Below are positions 8,075 to 15,395 of a stretch of DNA of 15,395 bases, in pieces. The notes below the pieces were generated by a model. That model searched no databases. It had not been told where the DNA came from and saw only the letters and a program-made list of their open reading frames with translations. A program made the position numbers and the translations under genes. Each line of letters opens with the position of its first letter. Position 1 is the first letter of the stretch. The DNA is from Fragilaria crotonensis (lineage: Eukaryota; Bacillariophyta; Fragilariophyceae; Fragilariales; Fragilariaceae): positions 64,001-79,395 of the forward strand of contig JAKSYS010000242.1 of NCBI GenBank assembly GCA_022925895.1, in the 5' to 3' direction.

Positions 8075-8956
8075 TTAATTCGACACTCCAAATCCCTTAC
8101 TGGGAGGCTTTCGCCGAGGCTTGCGTTTTTGTACCTCACGTCTTTGTTCGCGATTTAATGCCATTTCTTCCTCGGTCAGTGGTTCCTTGATGACTGGATA
8201 CAAATCTTCAAACACGCCGTCGTATTCAAAATCATCATCGTCGTCCATCATTTCGTCGGCAAACAGAATGGCATCATCGTCGTCGTCAAAATCCTCGACG
8301 GACCATTCCTCGTCCGTAGACTCAGAATCCAACGTCATGGCTTCCTCGGCATCCTCCATACCAGCTTGGATAGCGGCTTCTTCCTCGTCGACAGGACCTT
8401 TCTTATTCTTCTTCACATACAAAGTATTCGGATCAACCTTCTTCTGTCCCTGACTGAGTGTCAAGACACGTCCCTTCAGTTTCTTGTTTTTGCAAATCTC
8501 CATGGCACACGTTGCAAACATGGGATCCGAAAAAATGACAAATCCATATCCCTTGCTCGCATTCGTCTTCCAGTCTCGAATAATTTTCATAGAATGGACG
8601 TTGCGGGCATGTCCCAAGTGCTGCACCAAGAATTCCTTCAAATCGTCTTCTGTAGCATCAAAAGGGAGACCACCGATAAAGACTTTGCCAGGATCCACAA
8701 ATTTTTTGGTCCCCCGTCGTCCTGCCGTTGAGACGCGTTGTTGATTCGTTTCCGACAATATGGAATCACGACCACTGCCTCCTTGGGATTGGAGTTTCAT
8801 AATCCATGGTGTTGTGCGTGTTGGTGCGATCGAGGAGTACAACACGGTCGCAGCACTGGGATGCAATGTTCGTCTGTGAGACAGTGTCGGGGCAAACGCT
8901 TCCGATGCTGGTATGGATGTAACCACGAGGAGGAGGGCCAGGGAGAAATTCAACAT
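8075..8956 (-). CDS. Plastid-targeted RRM RNA-binding protein
   Basis: Single exon, 293 residues. Residues 1-20 are a hydrophobic signal peptide ending SEA, followed by FAP, a textbook ASAFAP-type cleavage site. The Ser/Thr/Arg-rich stretch after it looks like a transit peptide, so import into a complex plastid is likely. One RRM spans about residues 91-170, with RNP2 VFIGGLP (92-98) and RNP1 KGYGFVIF (135-142). After the RRM comes a lysine patch (172-186), then a strongly acidic region (about 189-250, with Asp runs at 224-228 and 238-242), and a final basic tail (267-288). The combination suggests a plastid RNA-binding factor acting in RNA processing, stability or translation; the exact target cannot be read from sequence. 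Its 3' end is 137 bp from the convergent E2F stop. Confidence 0.85.
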   Translation of the reverse strand: MLNFSLALLLVVTSIPASEAFAPTLSHRRTLHPSAATVLYSSIAPTRTTPWIMKLQSQGGSGRDSILSETNQQRVSTAGRRGTKKFVDPGKVFIGGLPFDATEDDLKEFLVQHLGHARNVHSMKIIRDWKTNASKGYGFVIFSDPMFATCAMEICKNKKLKGRVLTLSQGQKKVDPNTLYVKKNKKGPVDEEEAAIQAGMEDAEEAMTLDSESTDEEWSVEDFDDDDDAILFADEMMDDDDDFEYDGVFEDLYPVIKEPLTEEEMALNREQRREVQKRKPRRKPPSKGFGVSN

Positions 8957-9553
8957 GTTATTGGAGGATGGTGTCGATATGCTGGCAATGATTGACCTGC
9001 TTCTCTATCTGGTCGTAGTAGCTAGGGCTTGTACTGCTGTGCCCTTCGATATGTCTGGTGATGGGCTATCGAACCCGAGGTGTCCTATGAAACATACAAA
9101 ATATGCATACCATACAGAACATCCCGTTAGACGTTAGACGGCGTGGTCCTTGGTCACGATGAATGGCCACGGCATGGCCACCCATCCTTTGACGTGTGAC
9201 CGTCCATCCGTGACAGCATCCATCGGATCGATTAGTTCGACTCAGTCAATCTTACCTTCCTACTAGTAGCCCTCTGTACAAACATTACTGACGCTACGTA
9301 ATCTAATCATCGGGCCTAGTTTCTTATCGTTGTCTCCATCAAGCAAGGTGTGTGCCCGGTTTGACCATGATAGTCCTCATTGGACATCGTTTCAGGATCG
9401 ACGTGCCGAATAGACTCTTTGAATGTTGTAGTTGTCTGTGAACCGTCGTGGTTGTAGTGAAACCGATTGAAAATTCTAAATGATTGCTCACCATTTTCTT
9501 TTTCTCCTGCAACGTCGTGTGAATACAGTCAAGGACATTTTAAATTATTCAAA
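8957..9553. promoter_or_regulatory. Shared divergent promoter region of the RRM and RPL26 genes
   Basis: This 597-bp stretch lies between two divergent start codons and so should contain both promoters. I see no gene in it. A TTGACGTG word lies near 9189, a partial match to bZIP sites, but I cannot define transcription starts or a TATA element with confidence. Confidence 0.4.
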
Positions 9554-9967
9554 ATGAAGTTCTCTGACAATGTCTCCTCATCTCGCCGCAAGAGCCGAAA
9601 GGCTCATTTCGGTGCTCATTCGGAGGCCCGACGCAAGATCATGTCTGCCAATTTGAGCAAGGAATTGCAGGCTCGTCATGGTGTACGATCCATGCCAATT
9701 CGCAAGGATGACGAAGTCATTATTACCCGTGGTGTCTACAAAACTCGTGAAGGAAAAGTGACTAGCGTTTATCGTAAAAAGTGGGTCGTTCACGTGGAGC
9801 GCATTACCAGAGAAAAGGCGAATGGTGCGGCAGTCCCTGTGGGCATCCAAGCGTCGTCGTTGACGATCACCAAGCTCAAGATGGACAAGGACCGTAAGAG
9901 CCTTCTCGAGCGCAAGAGCAAAAACAAGGATAAGAAGGAAGACGCTGCCATGAGTAACGTTGACTAA
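9554..9967 (+). CDS. RPL26: Cytosolic 60S ribosomal protein L26 (uL24)
   Basis: Single exon, 137 residues, the usual length for eukaryotic L26. The start ATG at 9554 gives the expected MKF N-terminus followed by [20 protein letters not shown]. Next come [22 protein letters not shown], recognisably the family core, and a KOW motif at about residues 49-82 ([23 protein letters not shown]). The signature REKANG is at 86-91, and the Lys-rich C-terminus is typical. The protein is an early-assembling rRNA-binding component at the large-subunit exit-tunnel side. The context at the ATG is AAAATGAAG. The frame is open upstream without an ATG, so no longer product is indicated. It points away from the RRM gene and converges on the receptor gene. 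Confidence 0.96.
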   Translation: MKFSDNVSSSRRKSRKAHFGAHSEARRKIMSANLSKELQARHGVRSMPIRKDDEVIITRGVYKTREGKVTSVYRKKWVVHVERITREKANGAAVPVGIQASSLTITKLKMDKDRKSLLERKSKNKDKKEDAAMSNVD

Positions 9968-10304
9968 ATTTATCAAATAGCAAACAATGATGAAATATCT
10001 GTCTCTTTGTACGGCGGTCGCTTGCACGATACGTACACAACACCATAAAGTATGAAGAGTTGGGCCGGACCTGCCATTTGACGAGGGACGACTCTAGTAG
10101 GCCTGCTTTACTGAACTCTTATGAGTCGATAAGAATGCATCTGTTTTTCCTAAAGGTTAAAAGAAACTTGATAAAAAATTCGCAACCCAGATTTTTCGAT
10201 ACAGGCGTTGCTAGACTGTTCAACAAGCCACCCCGCTAGCTCCGGGAGAAAGCTGATTCGACCTTGGGGGCCATCAAAGGACCAAGATTTGTCCTACATT
10301 GTCA
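9968..10304. other. Convergent 3' intergenic region
   Basis: Between the stops of RPL26 (+) and the receptor kinase-cyclase gene (-). It holds the 3' untranslated regions of both. No RNA gene or open frame is supported. Confidence 0.5.
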
Positions 10305-12212
10305 CTACAAGTCAATTTTTTCTTCTTCTGGGGGCCTTGCTTCGGCCACCCAAAAGGCTTCCATACTACCCTTCCCCTTCACGTCGATTATACCTCGTGA
10401 AACAACTGTAAGCTCTGGCGCTTGCTCTTGCAACAGTTTCGCGGCTCGGGCCGAACACAAGATGCGACCAGGTTGAGAGTTGCTCTCCATCCTTGCCGAT
10501 GTATTCACTGTATCGCCAATAAGGGTATACTTGGGGTTCCTTGCCCCAACGACATTGGCAATCACAGGCCCGGAATGGAACCCGACGCGGATCTTCACAA
10601 ATCCTCTGCTGCAGTCTTCCTCGTCGATCAAAGTGCGGTTGGCCTCCTTGATGGCATCCATAGCAAAGACAGCAATGCGTTTGGCGTGATCCGGCTGTTG
10701 TGTCGCCACGTTCGTCACGCCCATCCACGCATCGCCGATGGTCTCCACCTTGAACACATCGTGCTTCCTGGAAAGATTGTCAAACTTGGTGTAGAGGCGA
10801 TCAAGCATGTCGGAGACCTTCAATGGAGTCAGTTTGTGACAGATCTCTGTGAAGCTGACAATGTCGGAGAAGAAGATTGTGACGCAATCAAAATGTTGAG
10901 GCTCAACCTTCTGGCCTTTACTAAGCGCCTGTGCTACATGCTTCGGAAAGATATCCAACAGGAGGTTCTCGGATGCCGTCAATGTTGTATCCCATGCCTT
11001 CTTCTGTTGCAAGGAAAAGTACAATATTCCTGGTTCAACGCTTGCGACATTGAAGGCCTTCAGCTTGTCATCAATCACACGAAACGGTGGTCGAATATCG
11101 GGATGAGCGTTTGTGCAAGCATTCATCAACGTCACAATCTCTGGAGGCATTGACTTGGGAACGGGAGGCCGTTTGCTGATGTACGGGTCGCGGATCTGAT
11201 TGATTGTTTCCTCGAAATCCTCACCTTCGTACGGTATCTTGCGAGAATACACTTCATAAAGGATGATTCCGAAAGAATATACATCCGACGCTGCAGTGTT
11301 CGAGGACGCTCCGTTGAGGAGCTCCGGCGCCATCCAAAATGGGGTGCCTGCCGCTCCGACGCCCTTCTTCTGCGAAAGCCCGAAGTCAGCCACTTTCGCT
11401 CGGAATTTGCTATCGACCAAAATGTTTTGGGCTTTGAGATCTCCATGCACAACTTGGGGAGTGGCAGCGTGCAAGAAGCGTAATCCTTGCGCTACATCTC
11501 TCAATATCTGAAGCACGATATCGCCCTCTACCACCATTGAATCGTTGTGAAGTAGGTCGAACAGGGACCCATGATCCATTAGCTCCATCACTAGGAGCGG
11601 CTCATTCCCCGACGAAAGGACTGCTCCCATAACAGTCGTAATGCAAGGATGCCTCAACTTCGACAGCAATCGCATCTCTTGAATAAAATCAGACTTGAGC
11701 TTCGCGTATTGCTTGGTTGTAACTCGAGTTACACGGATGGCAGTATCATTCAAACTCTCCATAGAACTAATTTCATGCGTTCCATTCACCCGTTTACCGT
11801 TGGGAACCCCAGGTGGGGTCGTGCTCGCACGATCGTTCCCATTGCTCCTGCTGAAATCGAAATACGAATTCGAACTCTTTCCCGATGTTTTACCTGAAGG
11901 AAACGACAGCATCGAACCCAAACGATTTTCATGTTCAGCCGACCCGTCTTTGGTTTGGAGAGGAGGAATGACTCGCTTCACGGCCACTTGAGTACCACGA
12001 TACTCCGCCCGAACGACGAGACCAAAGGTCCCGCGGCCAAGGATCTCGGGAATTTCATCGTACTGCAGGTCAGAAGGCTTTATTCGCCATATGGAATCCG
12101 CCTGTTTTCGCTTCCGATCCACGTAGAGGTAGATACCAAGAAGCCCCAGCAATAGCAGTGGGACCAAAATAGATGGGAGTAAGACGGAATAGCGAGCGCA
12201 GAACCGCCAATC
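10305..12212 (-). other. Membrane, kinase and cyclase half of the receptor
   Basis: Numbering is from the codon at 12167-12165. A hydrophobic run from about -12 to 16 forms one transmembrane helix, followed by a basic stop-transfer DRKRK. The kinase covers about 38-372: GRGTFG (45-50), VAVK (Lys64), an 85-95-residue Ser-rich insert, FIQEM (Glu164), HGDLKAQN (241-248, Asp243), DFG (261-263) and WMAPE (278-282). The Arg of the usual HRD is Gly, as in animal receptor cyclases and some TKL kinases. A signalling helix (about 398-425, LLLDIFPKHVAQAL) leads to the cyclase (427-606). Metal-binding D435 and D479 and transition-state N555 and R559 are all present. Purine-selecting positions are E475 (guanylyl type) and T548 (not the guanylyl Cys), so the product is uncertain. 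Confidence 0.85.
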
Positions 12213-13897
12213 TCAACTGATGACTGCATACAAATGCATACGCCATTTGCATCCGCTATGCGCATTGGATCGCCCGTCAGTTGCGCACAATCCTTTGGAT
12301 GAACGGTGACAGACACAGCAAGACTGATGTCACGATTGTAGAAACAGTCTGGGTAATCATCATCAGTTATCGTGAAGGTGACCAAGAAGGACGACACCCC
12401 ATATGCAAGCTGGGAAGTATCCACGTTGAATTGAATAGGCAAGGAACTTCCTGAAAGAAGAATTTCATTCTCGAAATCTGACGCAAGCTGAAATCCGCTC
12501 GGAATGGACTTGACTGCGACTTCAACATCAAGAGCTCCGAAGTTCTCCATGACCGCTTCACCGAACAAACTTTTACCCCATTCGCCCTGCAGATCGACGG
12601 AAGTATGATTGTGATCTGACATGCTATCCAAGCGAACATCTACCGCATGTTCAACATCGTAGATCGGTGCAAAGGCCAACAAGACCCAATCTGCCACGTC
12701 CGCCCACCTCTCGTACATCACGTAAAACTCACGGGGCTGCGACTCTCCAGTCAACGTCAAATTCAATGAAGTATAGCCGCGCCTTCCGCGGCTGGTCTTT
12801 GCAATTTCTCGCTGAAGCTCCTGCCAATTAGCATTCTCGAGCAGGATTAGATCTTGATGAATGGTGTCTGACACAAGGTAGGTCTGGTTACGGCGATCTT
12901 CAATGGTCGAATTATCCACGCGGTCGTAGGTAACCCGAGATGCTTCGAAGCCTGTGCGAGTTGGGTACAGCCGCTCAACGACTGTCTGTGAAATCACGAT
13001 CATATGAAAATTGATATCAACAACAATGGCGAAACTCGAGTTAGTGATCGTGTCCAACAAGGTGTCCAACAGCGTCGACGTGGAATTAACTGCTATATCA
13101 AGACCAGCAGATGCAAAATATGTGTCATTGTAGGTATGGTTTCCAAAGGTTCCAGTGAAGTATATGGGTGCCAACGCTGTGATGACCGATACCCCCGGCT
13201 GGGCAACATCTGCGTAAGGTTCAGCGAGGAAGGCCTTCCGTGTTGGATTGTTCTCGGGCAGATTAGATTTGATATAGGGGAGATCAAGGGTATAAAAATC
13301 GCTTCCGACGAGATCACCAAAATTGAATGGACGTCCTTCACCAAAGTCAAGCACTGGAGGATAATACAACCATGCATTCCCGTAGGTCCCGATCCAAGCC
13401 GCTATGTAAAGACTTTCAAACACGAGAGGTTCCTTGTCTGCCCCTTCGCTTCGCCCATTCTGATGAGGAATCATCCAGTTCTTTTCTGCCGTTCGACGAT
13501 CCACAATCCAAGGGAAGATGTTCGATAGTGTGTCGGCAATCATCATGTCAGTTTCCTTGTCCCCAACAAGCGGTTGATCATCGCTCAAGCTGACATATCT
13601 ATCAACTAATCGGTCACTTCGATCATCCACATAGCCCAAATTGGCACCAACTGTGGTGGTTCCTTGAGGCAGCCCGAGGCCTTTCCAGTCTAACGAGTTA
13701 TTAAGTGCTTTCAACGTTGACATGCCACCAACTATGCCTTGATTCGCTGCAGCTAAGCTGACATATTCTCGAATCAATTCGACATCTTCGATGGCCCCTC
13801 TAAAGACCTGTCGAGTATGCGAAGAGACAAATCTCGTTACATCTAGGCCACCGAGAACATCACAAATCTTGGACGACTTGTTCTGACTGCTTGTCAT
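10305..13897 (-). CDS. Cache receptor kinase-nucleotide cyclase fusion (frame break inside)
   Basis: This is a single-pass receptor of about 1,200 residues, transcribed on the minus strand. From the ATG at 13897 the first half (about 560 residues) is extracellular, and the second half (10305-12212) carries a transmembrane helix, a protein kinase domain and a class III nucleotide cyclase. The plan matches animal receptor guanylyl cyclases, but the kinase retains catalytic residues. It should bind a small extracellular ligand and turn this into a cyclic-nucleotide, and perhaps phosphorylation, signal at a membrane. The halves are in different frames: the first runs on to TAA at 12080-12082, the second is open from 12212. 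Continuity of protein features across the break argues for one gene. The 5' end may be incomplete: no signal peptide or anchor follows ATG 13897. A pseudogene remains possible, though both halves are otherwise free of damage over 3.5 kb. Confidence 0.8.
12083..12288 (-). other. Reading-frame break at the receptor transmembrane segment
   Basis: The ectodomain frame continues to TAA at 12082-12080. The kinase frame, one base back (-1), is open only after the TGA at 12215-12213. The switch must therefore fall between these points, best just before the hydrophobic run near 12190-12140. Three explanations fit: a one-base deletion in the genome or assembly, a -1 ribosomal shift, or a 77-nt intron (GT at 12288-12287, AG at 12213-12212, phase 1), which is the only phase-compatible GT-AG intron I found that uses a nearby acceptor. 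The intron's donor GTGCGC is poor, and splicing would remove the Cys-bearing stalk, so I favour an indel. Confidence 0.7.
12213..13897 (-). other. Ectodomain half of the receptor: double-Cache-like sensor
   Basis: Numbering is from ATG 13897. A helix-rich lead (about 30-130) is followed by a Cache-type sensor at about 155-420: an aromatic core AWLYYPP (175-181), then VITALAPIYF (238-247), SAGLDIAV (263-270) and IVVDINFHMIVIS (291-303). A second smaller lobe contains FYVMYERWADVADWVLLAFAPI (391-412, given as positions and landmarks). From about 455 to 530 there is a beta-sandwich-like stretch, then a Cys-bearing segment (C535, C554, C556) before the membrane. Nine or so N-x-S/T sequons (for example 67, 253, 257, 271, 286, 329, 337, 379, 430) support an extracellular location. 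Cache domains typically bind amino acids, organic acids or similar small molecules; the ligand here is unknown. Confidence 0.7.
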
Positions 13898-14030
13898 GAT
13901 TGTTGACAACAACAAAAAGTCCAGGAGAACTCAGGATTTATACGAGTAAACTTCTGACTTCTTAGCAAAATGGAGTCTACAAGTAGACCACTTGAGCATA
14001 TTCTGAAACAGAATCGGATATTGGACCATC

Positions 14031-14065
14031 CTACTGAATTCAGTTGAAACTAACTGAATTCAGTT
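14031..14065. repeat. Two adjacent ACTGAATTCAGT palindromes
   Basis: CTACTGAATTCAGT (14031-14044) and AACTGAATTCAGTT (14052-14065, perfect 14-nt palindrome) lie side by side about 150 bp upstream of the receptor ATG. The same core returns at 15120-15130 and 15303-15322. Confidence 0.6.
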
Positions 14066-15302
14066 TCCAACTCAAAAATAGGATATCTTTTGAACCAGTG
14101 CAAGTATGCGAATGTGTCCACGTGAACAAATACAGAAGGAATCTAGTAGAATTCACGATATCAAGATGCGCTTTATTGGACCGGTAGTTGTTGAGATACG
14201 AAATTTTGAAGTTGCGTTGAAGCACGAAATTTTTCATCGTTAAGAATTAAAAAAAACCGCCTCGCAATGGCGACGGTGCCAACATCTCGGTGTACACGAC
14301 GTTTCTACAACCCCAGACACTTGCAGCTGCAAAGCACGTAAATGAAGGCAATATAGATGTGCTCCATGAGCTTTTTGCGGTGTGACAGAAGCAGAAAACG
14401 GCTTTGACGACTAGGCAGTCGTGTATAATTAGGCGTCATGATGATTTTAACGATGGGCACCTCCTCCATACCATCACACTCATGTGGCGGAAGAAGGAGC
14501 GCTTGAACACGTCGTCAAGATAATCGACAAGACTATCTTGAAGGTGGGAGCTGTGGCTGTGGAGGAACAAGCAAACGAAGCTCTTGAAATCCCGACAGTT
14601 TTGAACGATGGAGATGCATCAAAATTCTGAGCTCTGGGTTTCTGTTTTTGACGATGATAATGACCCATCCCCAGAGAATGTTGCATCTCTTACAAGAAGA
14701 AATCCCAATGAATGCATAAACCAGTTGTGGAATTCTGTTCCATACTGTGATCGTGGTTTTGTGGTGGTAATGATGTCCAACCGACACTGATTAGAGCTGA
14801 TGGCAAGCGACGCATCACCCAAATCGAATTCAGACCGTTTCTCGCAACAGCACTTGTTTACATTTCATTTGAGGCACAAGAGAGAAAATGTAGGCCTGAA
14901 AACTTCATCAGTTGATCGCTCTGTGGTGAGGAAATGGCACTAAAGTCTGCGTGCACGCGACTTTGAAGATTGGACACATCATACCCACAACTCATCTGTA
15001 CGACATTGAATTGCAAAAAGACATCAAAACGTATTGCAGCTGCAAGGCAGGGTATTGGAAGTGCCTGGTATTTATCAGAAGACGCATTACATCGAGAGAT
15101 AACGACATTGTAGTTGAGGACTGAATTCAGCGAAATAGAAAATGTCGATTTTTGCTCGAGTTACAACAGTCAATAACTCAGCACCCACACAAGTAACATC
15201 CATTTTTCTTGTTACCTGATTTAAAAGCATGTAACAATGCACAAAATGAGCCCTCGATCACCTCCAGAGTGTGTTTAGTAGTTGCGATAGCGACCTTCTT
15301 GC

Positions 15303-15322
15303 AACTACTGAATTCAGTAGTT
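15303..15322. repeat. 20-nt perfect palindrome AACTACTGAATTCAGTAGTT
   Basis: A perfect 20-base palindrome centred on GAATTC. It shares its inner 14 bases, CTACTGAATTCAGT, with 14031-14044. The two could mark the ends of an old element of about 1.3 kb, but no target duplication is evident. Confidence 0.6.
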
Positions 15323-15395
15323 AGGGTGATTTTTAAGCCGAGAATAATAGCATTATCCTACTCTACTAGCTAGTACAAGTACCGCTCTACTGGTC

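Larger units (their letters stand above)
13898..15395. other. Receptor upstream region and unassigned flank
   Basis: This 1.5-kb end of the window has no gene I can name. A TATAAA-like word at about 13941, on the minus strand, lies some 45 bases upstream of the receptor ATG. Plus-strand stretches between about 14270 and 15140 look partly protein-like in alternating frames, including a Cys-rich YCSCKAGYWKC near 15035-15065, but stops interrupt every frame, so at best this is a decayed gene or transposon. The segment carries four copies of an ACTGAATTCAG palindrome (14033, 14053, 15120, 15308). Confidence 0.4.

Noticed and set aside
8121-8453. Serine-rich plus-strand frame
   Set aside because: It is the antisense image of the Asp/Glu-rich arm of the RRM protein.
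9467-9553. Longer N-terminus for RPL26
   Set aside because: There is no ATG in frame upstream, and L26 proteins begin MKF, exactly as from ATG 9554.
10422-11153. Long plus-strand frame of 243 codons
   Set aside because: It is antisense to the kinase-cyclase coding sequence, has no family features and is explained by the codon bias of the opposite strand.

Overview
The window looks like nuclear DNA from a diatom or a close stramenopile alga. Three of the six recognisable genes are split or can be split by short GT-AG introns (80, 118 and 207 nt in the three clear cases). Two proteins begin with a signal peptide whose predicted cleavage site is followed at once by phenylalanine (SEA-FAP and AAG-FVP), which is the ASAFAP-type signal that sends proteins into the complex plastids of diatoms and relatives. 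A cytosolic-type eukaryotic ribosomal protein gene and a Cache-kinase-cyclase receptor, an architecture known from heterokont algae, fit the same assignment. The species cannot be fixed from the sequence alone.

Layout: bases 1 to about 3300 are gene-poor. They hold GTAC-rich DNA, a 317-bp hAT-type miniature inverted-repeat element with an exact 8-bp target duplication, itself inserted just inside one end of a larger hAT-like element, and then a decayed protein-coding relic. From 3581 the genes are dense: a small PH-domain protein (+, 3581-4288) converges on a DCC/DUF393 thiol-disulfide oxidoreductase-like protein with a plastid-type presequence (-, 4629-5430). A 1.36-kb divergent intergenic region rich in palindromes and TGACGT sites leads to an E2F-family transcription factor (+, 6787-7937). 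This converges on a plastid-targeted RRM protein (-, 8075-8956), which is divergent from RPL26/uL24 (+, 9554-9967). RPL26 converges on a large receptor gene (-, 10305-13897).

The receptor is the most notable item. It has a Cache-like, heavily sequon-bearing ectodomain, one transmembrane helix, a protein kinase domain with most catalytic motifs intact, a signalling-helix linker and a class III nucleotide cyclase domain. It resembles animal receptor guanylyl cyclases in plan but keeps kinase catalytic residues. In this sequence its two halves lie in different frames, with the break just before the transmembrane helix, so it needs a -1 shift, a 77-nt intron or a sequence correction to give one protein. 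Its N-terminus also looks incomplete.

The last 1.4 kb (14,000-15,395) contains repeated ACTGAATTCAG palindromes and broken open frames but no gene I can name. The genes do not form a pathway; they alternate in strand as independent eukaryotic units. The loose themes are signalling (PH, receptor cyclase, E2F, bZIP/cAMP-type sites) and plastid biogenesis (RRM protein, DCC protein).
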